Positions 27,700 to 36,771 of a DNA stretch of 64,000 bases are shown here, one piece after another. Origin of the DNA: Magnetospirillum fulvum MGU-K5 (lineage in GTDB: Bacteria; Pseudomonadota; Alphaproteobacteria; Rhodospirillales; Magnetospirillaceae); the NCBI RefSeq assembly GCF_000442515.1, contig NZ_AQPH01000002.1, positions 1 to 64,000 on the forward strand, given 5' to 3'. Under the pieces are notes generated by a model. The model was not told where the DNA came from, did not search any database, and was given only the letters and a program-made list of their open reading frames with translations. The position numbers were made by a program, and so were the translations under genes. The stretch's first letter is position 1. Each line of letters opens with the position of its first letter.

Positions 27700-28694
27700 T
27701 TACTCCACCGCCTGGATGCGCTCGATCATCTCGGCACCGCCCGCCACCTGCTCGCGAAACATCTTCCACGACGTCCGCCGCGCCAGCCGCTGCCACGCCG
27801 CCAGGGCGTCGCGATCGATGGTCCGCACCTCGATTCCAGCGGCGAGATAGTCCCCGGCCAATTGCCGTTCGAACCGCGACGCATTGGCGGTCAGCCAGGA
27901 CCCGGCGCGGTCGGCGGCGGCAAGAACCGCCTGACGGCGCGATTCGTCCAACGCCTCCCACGCCCGCCGGGCCAGCAAAATCGGCTCATAGAAATACCAG
28001 ATCGCGCCGTCGCCCCCCGGCAGCGTAAGACAGCTAAAGCGGGTCCGCAGCCGGGACGTCAGTAAGGTGGTGACGCTGGTGCTGGCGATATCGATCAACC
28101 CGTGATCGAGCAGCGTCGCCAGCATTTCCGAGGTCGGCACCGTCACCGGCACCGCCCCGGCCGCGCCCCATAATTCGGCATAGAACGGCCCCAGTACCCG
28201 CGCCCGCAAGCCGGTGGCATCGGTCGGAGCGACGATACAGCGCCGCAGCCCGGCAACCGTGCCGGCGGTCCAGCTTTGCCCGATCACCACCGCACCCGCC
28301 GCTTCGATCCGCCGATGCAGATCGCGCATCGGGGCGGATTCGTTGAGACGCCGGGCATGGGGGAGATCGCGGACCAGACCGGGCAGCGACAGCGCCGCAA
28401 GCTGGGGAACCCGATCGATCAGATAATCGGCGGGGATCAGGATCAGATCGAGGCTGCCATTGTTCAGCCCACTCAACTGATCGCGGGGTGACAGCAAGGT
28501 CGCCTGGGGAAAGATGCGGATCGTGATGCCGCTGGCGGCCAATTCATCGGCAAGGCGACGCAGGGCCTGATCGCGCGGATCGCCCGCCGGGAATTGATGC
28601 GATGCGGTCCAGGATTGGGCCGCCGCCGCAAACGGTGCCAAAGCGGCGAAAAGGGCCAAGCCCCCCACCAAGAGAGGGCGAAGGCAGGCGGCAT
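27700..28694 (-). CDS. Orphan TRAP-type solute-binding protein, probable frameshift near its start
   Basis: The body resembles DctP/TAXI-type periplasmic binding proteins: DALRRLADELAASGITIRIF-like opening, GLNNGSLDLILIPADYL, and LWGAAGAVPVTVPTSEM. The uninterrupted frame begins only at TTG 28671, without a ribosome site and without positive charges ahead of the hydrophobic segment. If the run of six Gs (plus-strand Cs 28661-28666) had seven, the frame would join ATG 28694. The product would then begin MPPAFALSWWGG and run into LALFAALAPFAAAAQS, a normal signal peptide. I therefore suspect a lost base, as in ppdK. No dctQ or dctM lies nearby, so the partner permease is unknown. The gene follows the small Tat protein by 27 bases. 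Confidence 0.7.
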
Positions 28695-28721
28695 GACACC
28701 GCCGAAAGAACGACCCGACGC

Positions 28722-29003
28722 TCAGAATGCCCCGGTCGCTGACGGCATCAACGGCACGCCGCAGACCGGGCAGGTCGCGGCGGCAAGCAGAGCCTGACGC
28801 TGGGCCGGGTCGCTGATCCCTTTTTCGGTCAGCATCCGGTCCATGTCGCGCAAAAAGCCCTCATGCTCGGCGATGCGTTTACAGGCGGTGTCGGTGCTGT
28901 CGTCGGAGCATTCGACCAGCTTCAGCGCCGCCGCCTCGCGTCCGCCGACGACGACCCCCAGCCCGGCCAGGCCGGTGACCCGGAGAAAATGACGGCGATC
29001 CAT
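28722..29003 (-). CDS. Small Tat-exported protein of unknown function
   Basis: The 93-residue product opens MDRRHFLRVTGLAGLGVVVG (20 residues), a compact twin-arginine signal. The mature part has an ECSDDSTDTACKRIAEHEGF segment (20 residues), a helical middle, and a C-terminal CPVCGVPLMP motif that could bind a metal with the upstream cysteines. The start at 29003 has a GGGAG site; the open frame upstream to 29069 lacks one. It is divergent from the zinc ABC operon and leads into the TRAP-type gene. No family is recognised. Confidence 0.75.
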   Translation of the reverse strand: MDRRHFLRVTGLAGLGVVVGGREAAALKLVECSDDSTDTACKRIAEHEGFLRDMDRMLTEKGISDPAQRQALLAAATCPVCGVPLMPSATGAF

Positions 29004-29120
29004 GACCGGAGACTCCCTTACCCCAACGTATGATTTGAAGTGTAGCGATGGCGGACGGGCCTTTGTCAAGCCTCGCCGCCCGCCCCCGAGACGGGACTTG
29101 CGGGGATCGCAGAATTGATA

Positions 29121-29130
29121 TGTTATAACA
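29121..29130. promoter_or_regulatory. Zur-like palindrome
   Basis: TGTTATAACA is a perfect 10-bp palindrome in an AT-rich patch, 23 bases upstream of the small membrane ORF that leads the znuCB operon. The core matches the known proteobacterial Zur operator (GTTATA...TATAAC). It lies in the divergent gap and could also affect the Tat-protein gene. Zur control is inferred. Confidence 0.55.
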
Positions 29131-29153
29131 GTCGCAATTGAGCCGGACCCCCC

Positions 29154-29291
29154 ATGCCCTCCCCGAACACACTGCCTCCCTCGCTGCTGGCTTGGAGCGC
29201 CCTCGCCCGTTTGGCCGCGGCTGTCGCCTGTCTGGTGCCGCTGTGGGCGGCGGTCGGCTGGGCGCTGGGCTGGTGGGGGGCGGGTCCATGA
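29154..29291 (+). CDS. 45-residue membrane protein leading the zinc ABC operon
   Basis: The frame ATG 29154 to TGA 29291 encodes a 45-residue protein starting MPSPNTLPPSLLAWSALARL (20 residues). It then has a long hydrophobic stretch (about residues 19-42, ending GWALGWWGAGP) sufficient for one membrane helix. Its stop overlaps the znuC ATG (ATGA), which suggests real, coupled translation. It lies just after the Zur-like site. No ribosome site is obvious beyond GGACCC. The function is unknown; it may be an accessory to the transporter. Confidence 0.5.
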   Translation: MPSPNTLPPSLLAWSALARLAAAVACLVPLWAAVGWALGWWGAGP

Positions 29292-30034
29292 TCCTGCGCC
29301 TCGACGATGTGACCCTGGGCTATGATCGCCATCCGGCGGTTCATCACCTCAGCGGCACCTTCGCGCCCGGTCGGCTAACCGCTGTGATCGGCCCCAACGG
29401 TGCAGGCAAAAGCACCCTGCTGAAGGGGATCAAGGGGCTGGTGCCCCTGCTGGGCGGACACATCGCGCTTTCCGCCGCCGAGCGCGCCCGCATTGCCTAT
29501 CTGCCGCAACAGGCCGAGTTGGAACCCGGTTTTCCGATCTCGGTTCTTGATGTCGTTCTGCTCGGCCACTGGCGGCGGACCGGGGCTTTTGGCGGGATCG
29601 CTCCCGAGGCTCGGGCGGCGGCGGCGGCGGCGCTGGCGGCAGTGGGATTGCCCGGTTTCGAGCGGCGGGCGATCGGATCGCCCAGCCTGGGACAGCGGCA
29701 ACGGGTATTGTTCGCCCGCCTGATGCTGGAGGACGGCCCGGTGATCCTGCTCGACGAGCCATTCGCCGCGATTGATGCCCGCACCTGCGACGATCTGATG
29801 ACGGTGGTTCAGCACTGGGGCGACGAGGGCCGAACCGTGATCGCGGTGCTGCACGATCTCGATCTGGTGCGGCGCGCTTTTCCCTTTACCCTGATGCTGG
29901 CGCGGGAAGCGGTGGCGTGGGGACCGACCGAAACCGTTCTGGTGCCGGACAATCTCGAACGGCTGCGCCACAGCAGCGCGGCGTGGGACGAGTCCCCGGT
30001 CCTGTGCCCACGGGGACGCTCCGATGCTGTATGA
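29288..30034 (+). CDS. znuC: Zinc/manganese-type ABC transporter ATPase
   Basis: This 248-residue ATPase powers the adjacent permease. It has Walker A GPNGAGKST (about residues 36-44), the Q-loop LPQQAE, the signature SLGQRQRVLFARLML and Walker B VILLDEPFAAID, then the switch His in VLHDLD. The ATG at 29288 gives a normal N-terminus; the longer frame to 29138 overlaps the small ORF and the promoter. The start overlaps the small ORF by 4 bases and the end overlaps znuB by 11. Zinc rather than manganese is inferred from the Zur-like site. Confidence 0.9.
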   Translation: MILRLDDVTLGYDRHPAVHHLSGTFAPGRLTAVIGPNGAGKSTLLKGIKGLVPLLGGHIALSAAERARIAYLPQQAELEPGFPISVLDVVLLGHWRRTGAFGGIAPEARAAAAAALAAVGLPGFERRAIGSPSLGQRQRVLFARLMLEDGPVILLDEPFAAIDARTCDDLMTVVQHWGDEGRTVIAVLHDLDLVRRAFPFTLMLAREAVAWGPTETVLVPDNLERLRHSSAAWDESPVLCPRGRSDAV

Positions 30035-30893
30035 CCTGCTGTTCGCCCCCTTTGCCGATTTCTCCTTCATGCGCCGGGCCCTGGTCGCCTGTCTGGCCCT
30101 GGCGCTCGGCTGCGCTCCGGTCGGGATGTTCCTGCTGTTGCGGCGAATGAGCCTGTTGGGCGACGCACTCAGCCATTCCGTCCTGCCCGGCGCGGCAGTC
30201 GGCTTTCTGCTCGGCGGGCTGTCGCTGCCCGCGATGGGGCTGGGCGGCTTCGTCGCCGGATTGACGGTGGCGCTGCTGTCGGGACTGGTCACCCGCTTCA
30301 CCGCATTGCGCGAAGATGCCAATTTCGCCGCGTTCTATCTGATCTCGCTGGCGTCGGGAGTGATGATCGTCTCGGCCCACGGCAGCAATGTCGATCTGAT
30401 GCATGTGCTGTTCGGCTCGGTGCTGGCGGTTGACGATCTGTCGCTGCTGCTGGTGGCGTCGATCGCCTCGGTCACTCTGCTCGGCTTTGCCCTGCTCTAC
30501 CGCCCGCTGGTCGCCGAATGTTTCGACCCCGGCTTCCTGCGCGCGGCAGGCGGCGGCGGGGCCTGGGTCCACCTCGCCTTTCTGGTGCTGGTGGTGCTGA
30601 ACCTCGTCGCCGGATTCCAGGCGCTGGGAACCCTGATGGCGGTGGGCATGATGATGCTGCCCGCCGCCGCCGCGCGAATGTGGGCCCGGGGCCTGTGGAG
30701 CTTGGTCGCGGTCGCGGCCCTGATCGCCTTTGCCTCCGGCTATGCCGGGCTGGTGCTGTCGTTCCACTTCGAACTGCCCTCCGGCCCCGCGATCGTGCTG
30801 GTTGCCGGAGGGGTTTATCTGCTGTCGCTGCTGTTCGGCCGGGTCGGCGGAGTCCTGACCCGCCTGATCCGGCCCGCACATTTCGAAGCCTGA
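30024..30893 (+). CDS. znuB: Zinc/manganese-type ABC transporter permease
   Basis: This 289-residue ABC-3 family permease has about eight membrane helices. Typical family sequence includes LLRRMSLLGDALSHSVLPGA (20 residues) near the N-terminus and ALGTLMAVGMMMLPAAAARM (20 residues). It overlaps znuC by 11 bases. No periplasmic binding protein (znuA) accompanies the pair; it may lie elsewhere. A palindrome follows the gene. Confidence 0.9.
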   Translation: MLYDLLFAPFADFSFMRRALVACLALALGCAPVGMFLLLRRMSLLGDALSHSVLPGAAVGFLLGGLSLPAMGLGGFVAGLTVALLSGLVTRFTALREDANFAAFYLISLASGVMIVSAHGSNVDLMHVLFGSVLAVDDLSLLLVASIASVTLLGFALLYRPLVAECFDPGFLRAAGGGGAWVHLAFLVLVVLNLVAGFQALGTLMAVGMMMLPAAAARMWARGLWSLVAVAALIAFASGYAGLVLSFHFELPSGPAIVLVAGGVYLLSLLFGRVGGVLTRLIRPAHFEA

Positions 30894-30916
30894 CGCGGGA
30901 GCCCTAATACCAAGCT

Positions 30917-30940
30917 GCACGGATCGAAACCGATCCGTGC
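30917..30940. repeat. Perfect palindrome after znuB
   Basis: GCACGGATCG (30917-30926) pairs with CGATCCGTGC (30931-30940) around AAAC. No T-run follows. It may be a terminator aid or a dispersed palindromic unit. The remaining bases to 31080 are GC-rich with smaller palindromes and no gene. Confidence 0.45.
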
Positions 30941-31080
30941 AAGCCCTCATTCGCCGGGCGCGGCCCATCCGGGCCGCTTGGCTCCGCGCCACGAGGCGCG
31001 CGGCCCCTTGGGCCCAATACCGCCCGGCCGATGACGTGACCCGTTGGGTCCCTTTATGCCGAGACGGTCGGGCTCAAGTA

Positions 31081-33231
31081 TTACCCGGCCCGCAGAGCCT
31101 TTTCCTCGGCCACGGCAAGCGCCTCGGCCAGGACGGTGAGCTTTTCCACCACCGCGCCCGAGGCTTCATCCATCTTTTCGATCTCGGCCAGGGCGTCATC
31201 GAAGCGGCCTTCGGCGGCCAACGCCAGGGCGGCCCGAGCGGCGGCATGAACCTGGGTATGAGGCTCGACCACCGCCGCATAAGCGGGGGAATTGCGAACC
31301 TCCTGATCGGTCACCGCGTCGTACCACTTGCCCAAACGGCATTGGTGATGATCGGCGATCGCGTCGGCCCGCAATTGGGTCCGCCCCAACACCCCATCAA
31401 GCACCGACCGTTTAAACGCCATGTGATCTTTCTTGGCGATTTCGACCAGCATCGATCCCGAGCCGGTGCCAACATAGGAATCAACCTGAGAATCGAGATG
31501 GCGGCTCATCCGCCCCATCGATTCAAGCACCTGAGCCAGCCGTTCATCGTTGGTGCGGGCCAGAGTGACGATATTAGCGGTGCCACCGGCGAGATGGGTC
31601 GCGGTGCGCGACTGCCCATCCAAAACGTCGGAGATCGCCATCATGCTGGTGCGGACCGCCTCGACCTCGGACGCAATCGATTGCAGCCGCTCGCCCAGAG
31701 CATCGACCAGGGCGCGGCCCTGATCGACCGCCTGGGTGCTGTCGTCGATCGCGGTAACGATGGTCGACATCTCGGTCTGCAACGATTCGATCCGTGCCCG
31801 GATATCGACGGTGGCCTTGGCGGTCTGGTTGGCGAGGTGCTTGACCTCGTTGGCAACGACGGCAAAGCCCTTGCCCGCATCGCCCGCCCGCGCTGCCTCG
31901 ATGGTGGCATTCAGCGCCAGCAGATTGGTCTGACCGGCCACCGCCTCGATCGCGGTGACGATCTGGCCGATCTGATTGGAGGCATCGACCAGTCCCTCGA
32001 CCTTAGCCCCGGCCCCGCCGACGGCAGCAACGATCCGGCCGAACGCAGACGCCGCCTCGCGGCTGGCCCCCAAACCACCGCTGGCCGCCTCGCCCGCGCT
32101 GCCCGCGCCCTGGGCCGCCCCGGCGCTGTCGGTCGAGATCGCCGAGATCGCATCGCGCATCTGATCGATCGAGCGGGCCATCCGGTCGACTTCGCGAGTC
32201 GACAGGTCGATTTCGTGCTTCATCCGCGCCAGCGTCATCATCGCTTCGTTGCCCAGACCGGCGGCCTGAACCAGCGAGCGCAGCACGGTGCGCTGGCTGG
32301 TGAAACGTTCGATTTCGGCCTGCCGCAGAGCGACGGCGCGGTCATTCTCCAGATCGACGAGTTTGCGACGATTCTCGGCGATCTCGCCCAGAACCTCGGC
32401 CACCGGACCGAATTCGTCGCCGCGATCGGGCGACAGCAACAGGCCGCTGCCGCTGGTGTGAACAACGTCGATGTCGTGGCGCAAGGCGGCAAAGCCCGAG
32501 GAAACGCTGCGGATAATCGCGATGCCAAAGCCGCCGAACACCAGCAACACCCCCACCAGCATCAGTCCACGCTGAAGCAAGGCGTTCCGGAACTCGGCCT
32601 CGATATCGTCGACATAGGCGCCCGAGCCGACCATCCAGCCCCACGGCGCAAAGCCCTTCAGATAGGAAATCTTGGCGTAATTTTCGGTGGTGGCACCGCC
32701 GCCCGGCTTCGGCTTGGGCCATTCATAGCCGACATAGCCCTGACCACCGCGTTCGACCACCCGGACAAAGGCGGCGAACAGATTGACATGATCCAAAGCC
32801 TCGCGGACGCCGCCCACGCCGTCGGGGCGCATCCAGGTCGCCTTGTCGAACTTCGCCCCCTGAAGAGTGGTGCCGTCGAGCGCTGGCGAAACCGGGTGCA
32901 TCACCATCCGGGGCAACGGCTTGCCCATGTCGTTGATCCACAGATATTCGGTGCCGTCATAGCGCATCGTTTTCAACACGCCGATCACGGCGGCCTTGGC
33001 CTCGGCCTCGGTCATGCGGCCATTCTTGGCCTCGGCGGCGTAATGGGTCAGTACGCCGGTCGCGGTCTCGACCACCCGGCGCAAGCTGGTTTCGCGCGCG
33101 TCGATCATGTCGGAGCGGGTTTTCACCGTGTCGGCGACGAAAACCACCGCCAGCCCACAGAGCGGCAGAAAGACCAGCAACCAAAGACGAGCGGTGATCC
33201 GCATGCGGGTGAAAAGGTGTGACAGCCCCAT
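31081..33231 (-). CDS. Methyl-accepting chemotaxis protein with Cache sensor and C-terminal CZB domain
   Basis: This 716-residue chemoreceptor starts [20 protein letters not shown] (20 residues). It has a first membrane helix (about 17-37), a periplasmic single-Cache type sensor ([18 protein letters not shown] near residue 95, then [10 protein letters not shown] and [16 protein letters not shown]), a second helix near 225-243, and the signalling hairpin ([20 protein letters not shown], 20 residues). The C-terminus is a CZB zinc-binding domain: His in DHMAFK, then [11 protein letters not shown] with its H/C pair, then VEPHTQVH. The frame is open to 33363, but the ATG at 33231 gives the normal membrane-signal start. 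Zinc or its redox state may modulate the receptor. It lies beside the zinc transporter, though on the opposite strand. Confidence 0.93.
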   Translation of the reverse strand: MGLSHLFTRMRITARLWLLVFLPLCGLAVVFVADTVKTRSDMIDARETSLRRVVETATGVLTHYAAEAKNGRMTEAEAKAAVIGVLKTMRYDGTEYLWINDMGKPLPRMVMHPVSPALDGTTLQGAKFDKATWMRPDGVGGVREALDHVNLFAAFVRVVERGGQGYVGYEWPKPKPGGGATTENYAKISYLKGFAPWGWMVGSGAYVDDIEAEFRNALLQRGLMLVGVLLVFGGFGIAIIRSVSSGFAALRHDIDVVHTSGSGLLLSPDRGDEFGPVAEVLGEIAENRRKLVDLENDRAVALRQAEIERFTSQRTVLRSLVQAAGLGNEAMMTLARMKHEIDLSTREVDRMARSIDQMRDAISAISTDSAGAAQGAGSAGEAASGGLGASREAASAFGRIVAAVGGAGAKVEGLVDASNQIGQIVTAIEAVAGQTNLLALNATIEAARAGDAGKGFAVVANEVKHLANQTAKATVDIRARIESLQTEMSTIVTAIDDSTQAVDQGRALVDALGERLQSIASEVEAVRTSMMAISDVLDGQSRTATHLAGGTANIVTLARTNDERLAQVLESMGRMSRHLDSQVDSYVGTGSGSMLVEIAKKDHMAFKRSVLDGVLGRTQLRADAIADHHQCRLGKWYDAVTDQEVRNSPAYAAVVEPHTQVHAAARAALALAAEGRFDDALAEIEKMDEASGAVVEKLTVLAEALAVAEEKALRAG

Positions 33232-33436
33232 CGGATCCGCCCTCGCAGGTCGTTTCAAGATTCGGGATATACTAATTGCTAGTAAAAAATGGCACAAGAA
33301 CGCGGACAGGTCATAGCCGCGCACCTCCCCCCGATAAACCACCTGCGCGAACCCGCTTGGCAAAGACTTCTTGGAAAGGCATTGTCAGCACCGTAAAACG
33401 GGGGTAACGCCCGTAGCACCAAGGGATGAGGTTTAC

Positions 33437-34567
33437 ATGAAGATCGCCATACCGAAAGAGCGGCGCGCTGGCGAAGCGCGGGTCGCAGCGTCTCCCGACA
33501 CCGTAAAGAAGTTCAAGGGGATGGGATTCGACGTGGTGGTGGAGACCGGCGCAGGTGCCGGGGCCTCGATCCTTGACGAGCATTTCCGCGAGGCCGGAGC
33601 CACCATCGCCGCCGATGCCGCCGCCGCCTTGGCCGGGGCCGACATCGTGCTGAAGGTCCAGCGCCCCGAAGATGCCGAAATCGCCCTGATCCCCGAAGGC
33701 GCCGTGCTGATCGCCGGTCTGGCCGCGCTGGCCAACCGCGATCTGGTCAAGGCCCTGGCCGCGCGCAAGATCACCGCCTTCGCGATGGAATTGCTGCCGC
33801 GCATCACCCGCGCCCAAAGCATGGACATCCTGTCGTCCCAGGCCAGCCTGGCCGGTTACAAGGCGGTGCTGGACGCCACCGAACATTTCGGCCGCGCCAT
33901 CCCGATGATGATGACCGCCGCCGGAACCATCGCCCCCGCCCGCTTCCTGATCCTGGGGGCCGGTGTCGCCGGACTTCAGGCCATCGCCACCGCCAAGCGG
34001 CTGGGCGGCGTGGTCTATGCCTTCGACGTCCGCCCCGCGGTTAAGGAACAGGTCGAGAGCCTGGGCGGCAAGTTCGTCGAAGTCGATCCCGACGCGGGCA
34101 AGGACGCCGAGACCAAGGGCGGCTATGCCAAGGAAATGGACGACGATTACAAAAAGAAGCAGGCGGCGAAGATCGCCGAGGTGCTGAAGAAGACCGACAT
34201 CGCGATTTCCACCGCCCTGATCCCGGGCAAGCCCGCTCCGGTGCTGATCACCGAAGAGATGGTCAAGGACATGCGCGAAGGCTCGGTGATCGTCGATATG
34301 GCGGTCGAGGCGGGCGGCAATTGCCCGTTGTCCGAGTTCGATAAGGTGGTGGTGAAGCACGGCGTCACCCTGGTCGGCCACGGCAACATCCCGGCCCGGA
34401 TCGCGGTTGACGCCTCGGCGCTGTTCGCCCGCAACCTGCTGAACTTCCTGACCCCGCTGGTCGATAAAGACAGCCACAGTCTGAAATTCAACTGGGACGA
34501 CGAGATTCTGAAGGGTACCTGCGTGACCCGTGACGGAAACGTCGTTCATCCCGCGTTGGCCGGCTAA
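33437..34567 (+). CDS. pntAA: NAD(P) transhydrogenase subunit alpha part 1
   Basis: This is the soluble NAD(H)-binding domain I of the proton-translocating transhydrogenase. The 376-residue length and separate gene are the Rhodospirillum rubrum arrangement (three subunits). It starts [20 protein letters not shown] (20 residues), contains the [20 protein letters not shown] segment (20 residues) and the Rossmann motif [27 protein letters not shown] site precedes ATG 33437. The frame upstream to 33371 has no support. pntAB follows after 14 bases. Confidence 0.96.
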   Translation: MKIAIPKERRAGEARVAASPDTVKKFKGMGFDVVVETGAGAGASILDEHFREAGATIAADAAAALAGADIVLKVQRPEDAEIALIPEGAVLIAGLAALANRDLVKALAARKITAFAMELLPRITRAQSMDILSSQASLAGYKAVLDATEHFGRAIPMMMTAAGTIAPARFLILGAGVAGLQAIATAKRLGGVVYAFDVRPAVKEQVESLGGKFVEVDPDAGKDAETKGGYAKEMDDDYKKKQAAKIAEVLKKTDIAISTALIPGKPAPVLITEEMVKDMREGSVIVDMAVEAGGNCPLSEFDKVVVKHGVTLVGHGNIPARIAVDASALFARNLLNFLTPLVDKDSHSLKFNWDDEILKGTCVTRDGNVVHPALAG

Positions 34568-34581
34568 GGAGGCAAGCAGCC

Positions 34582-34983
34582 ATGGATACCGCAGAAATCG
34601 TCCGTGCCGCCGCCAAGCTCGCCCAGGACTCCCAGGCCCTGTCGCTGAAGGCCAACGAAGTGCTGGCCCAGTCGGCGCATCTTCAGGCCTTGAGCGAGCA
34701 CGGCATCGGCTTTGTCTCGCTGTTGACCGTCTTCGTACTGGCCTGTTTCGTCGGCTATTACGTGGTCTGGCGGGTCACCCCGGCGCTGCACTCGCCGCTG
34801 ATGGCGGTGACCAATGCCGTGTCGTCGGTGATCATCGTCGGCGCGCTGGTCGCCACCGCGACCGACACGCCCGCGTCGCGCCTGTTGGGCTTCCTCGCCG
34901 TGATCCTGGCCTCCGTCAATATCTTCGGCGGCTTCCTGGTCACGCAACGCATGCTCGGCATGTTCAAGAAGAAGCAGAAATAG
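34582..34983 (+). CDS. pntAB: NAD(P) transhydrogenase subunit alpha part 2
   Basis: This 133-residue membrane subunit carries the first part of the proton-channel domain II. It has about four helices ([54 protein letters not shown] as the last, 20 residues) and ends with a Lys-rich tail KKKQK. An AGGAGGC-like site precedes the ATG. pntB starts 13 bases after its stop. Confidence 0.96.
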   Translation: MDTAEIVRAAAKLAQDSQALSLKANEVLAQSAHLQALSEHGIGFVSLLTVFVLACFVGYYVVWRVTPALHSPLMAVTNAVSSVIIVGALVATATDTPASRLLGFLAVILASVNIFGGFLVTQRMLGMFKKKQK

Positions 34984-34996
34984 GGAGGACGCGATC

Positions 34997-36400
34997 GTGG
35001 CAAGCAATCTTACTCAATTCGCCTATCTCGTCGCCGCAGTCTGCTTCATCATGGCGCTGCGCGGGCTGTCCAGCCCCGAAACGTCGCAGAACGGCAATCG
35101 GTGGGGCATGGCCGGTATGGCCATCGCCATCATCACCACCATCATTACCCCCGATTTCGCCTGGGTTCTGGTGCCGCTCGGCATCCTGATCGGCGGCGGC
35201 ATCGGCACCATCGTCGCCAAGAAGATCGAGATGACCGCCCTGCCCCAGCTGGTGGCGGCGTTCCACTCCCTGGTCGGTCTGGCGGCGGTGTTTGTCGCGG
35301 CGGCGGCCCTGGCGGCCCCGGCCTCGTTCTCGATCCTGTCCGCCGATGGCGGAATCAAGGCCGCCTCGCTGATCGAGATGAGCCTCGGCACCGCGATCGG
35401 CGCGATCACCTTCACCGGCTCGCTGGTCGCCTTCGCCAAGCTTCAGGGTCTGGTCAGCGGTCGGCCGCTGGTGTTCAAGGGCCAGCATCCGCTGAATGCC
35501 GGTCTGGGCATCCTGCTGCTGGCGCTGGTGGTGCTGTTCGCCTTCTCGGGCGGCTCGGTCACCCTGTTCGTCGCGATCGTCGTGGTGGCGCTGGCGCTCG
35601 GCTTCCTGCTGATCCTGCCGATCGGTGGCGCCGATATGCCGGTGGTCGTCTCGATGCTGAATTCCTATTCGGGATGGGCGGCGGCCGGTATCGGCTTCAC
35701 GCTGGCCAACCCGCTGCTGATCGTCACCGGCGCCTTGGTCGGCTCCAGCGGCGCGATCCTCTCCTACATCATGTGCAAGGGGATGAATCGTTCGATCATC
35801 AACGTCATTCTGGGCGGCTTCGGCGGCGAGGTGGCGGGTGACGGCGCGGCGGCGGCGGGCGGCGGTGCCGACCGCGCGGTCAAGGCCGGATCGGCCGACG
35901 ATGCCGCCTTCATCATGAAGAATGCATCGAAGGTCATCATTGTTCCCGGCTATGGCATGGCGGTCGCCCAGGCCCAGCACGCCTTGCGCGAAATGGCCGA
36001 CATGCTGAAGAAGGAAGGCGTCGACGTCCGCTACGCCATCCATCCGGTGGCGGGCCGTATGCCCGGCCATATGAACGTTCTGCTCGCCGAAGCCAACGTC
36101 CCCTATGACGAAGTGTTCGAGCTGGAAGAGATCAACCACGAATTCGGCACCGCTGATGTCGCCTTCGTGATCGGCGCCAACGACGTCACCAATCCGGCGG
36201 CGAAGTCCGACCCGAAAAGCCCGATCTTCGGGATGCCGATCCTCGACGTCGAGAAGGCCAAGACGGTTCTGTTCATCAAGCGCTCGATGGCGTCGGGCTA
36301 TGCCGGGGTCGAGAACGATCTGTTCTTCCGCCCCAACACGATGATGCTGTTCGGCGATGCCAAGAAGGTCACCGAGCAGATCGTCAAGGCGCTGGACTGA
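34997..36400 (+). CDS. pntB: NAD(P) transhydrogenase subunit beta
   Basis: The beta subunit holds the rest of the membrane domain and the NADP(H)-binding domain III. The 467-residue protein has about nine helices up to residue 270, then IIVPGYGMAVAQAQHALREM (20 residues), the GRMPGHMNVLLAEA motif, and VIGANDVTNPAAKSDP, both characteristic of the NADP site. It starts with GTG 34997 behind GGGAGGAC. A strong terminator follows 36 bases after the stop. Confidence 0.97.
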   Translation: MASNLTQFAYLVAAVCFIMALRGLSSPETSQNGNRWGMAGMAIAIITTIITPDFAWVLVPLGILIGGGIGTIVAKKIEMTALPQLVAAFHSLVGLAAVFVAAAALAAPASFSILSADGGIKAASLIEMSLGTAIGAITFTGSLVAFAKLQGLVSGRPLVFKGQHPLNAGLGILLLALVVLFAFSGGSVTLFVAIVVVALALGFLLILPIGGADMPVVVSMLNSYSGWAAAGIGFTLANPLLIVTGALVGSSGAILSYIMCKGMNRSIINVILGGFGGEVAGDGAAAAGGGADRAVKAGSADDAAFIMKNASKVIIVPGYGMAVAQAQHALREMADMLKKEGVDVRYAIHPVAGRMPGHMNVLLAEANVPYDEVFELEEINHEFGTADVAFVIGANDVTNPAAKSDPKSPIFGMPILDVEKAKTVLFIKRSMASGYAGVENDLFFRPNTMMLFGDAKKVTEQIVKALD

Positions 36401-36436
36401 TCCCTTCGCCACAAACGGCTGCTGTTCCGCCTGAAA

Positions 36437-36465
36437 GGCCCGCGTCCTCCGACGCGGGCCTTTTT
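36437..36465 (+). terminator. Terminator of the pnt operon
   Basis: GGCCCGCGTC (36437-36446) pairs with GACGCGGGCC (36451-36460) around CTCC, followed by five Ts. Confidence 0.9.
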
Positions 36466-36602
36466 GCGTTCCCGTCAGAAAAGGATCGTCATCGCCACAA
36501 TCGGTTGAGTCCTGTATCTTGAAGAAACAGAGGGGAACACCGACTTTCAATCAAGGGAATCCGCGCTGTTGCAACGACGGCGCCAGGGGAGGAGAGTGCG
36601 GG

Positions 36603-36767
36603 ATGAAACGCTATATCTGTTCCGTCTGCGGTTTTGTTTACGACCCGGCGCTTGGTCTGCCCGACGAAGACATCCCCCCCGGCACCCCGTTTGAGTCCTT
36701 GCCCGATGACTGGATCTGCCCCGAATGCGGGGTGACCAAGGCCGACTTCTCCGAATTGGAGGATTAG
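36603..36767 (+). CDS. rubA: Rubredoxin
   Basis: A 54-residue one-iron electron carrier. The two CxxC ligand pairs are at residues 6/9 (CSVCGFVYD) and 39/42 ([11 protein letters not shown]), with the family segment DDWICPECG. The ATG at 36603 follows GGGAGAGTGCGGG; the longer frame to 36519 adds sequence foreign to rubredoxins. The reductase gene follows after only 4 bases, so the two form an operon. Confidence 0.96.
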   Translation: MKRYICSVCGFVYDPALGLPDEDIPPGTPFESLPDDWICPECGVTKADFSELED

Positions 36768-36771
36768 AGCG

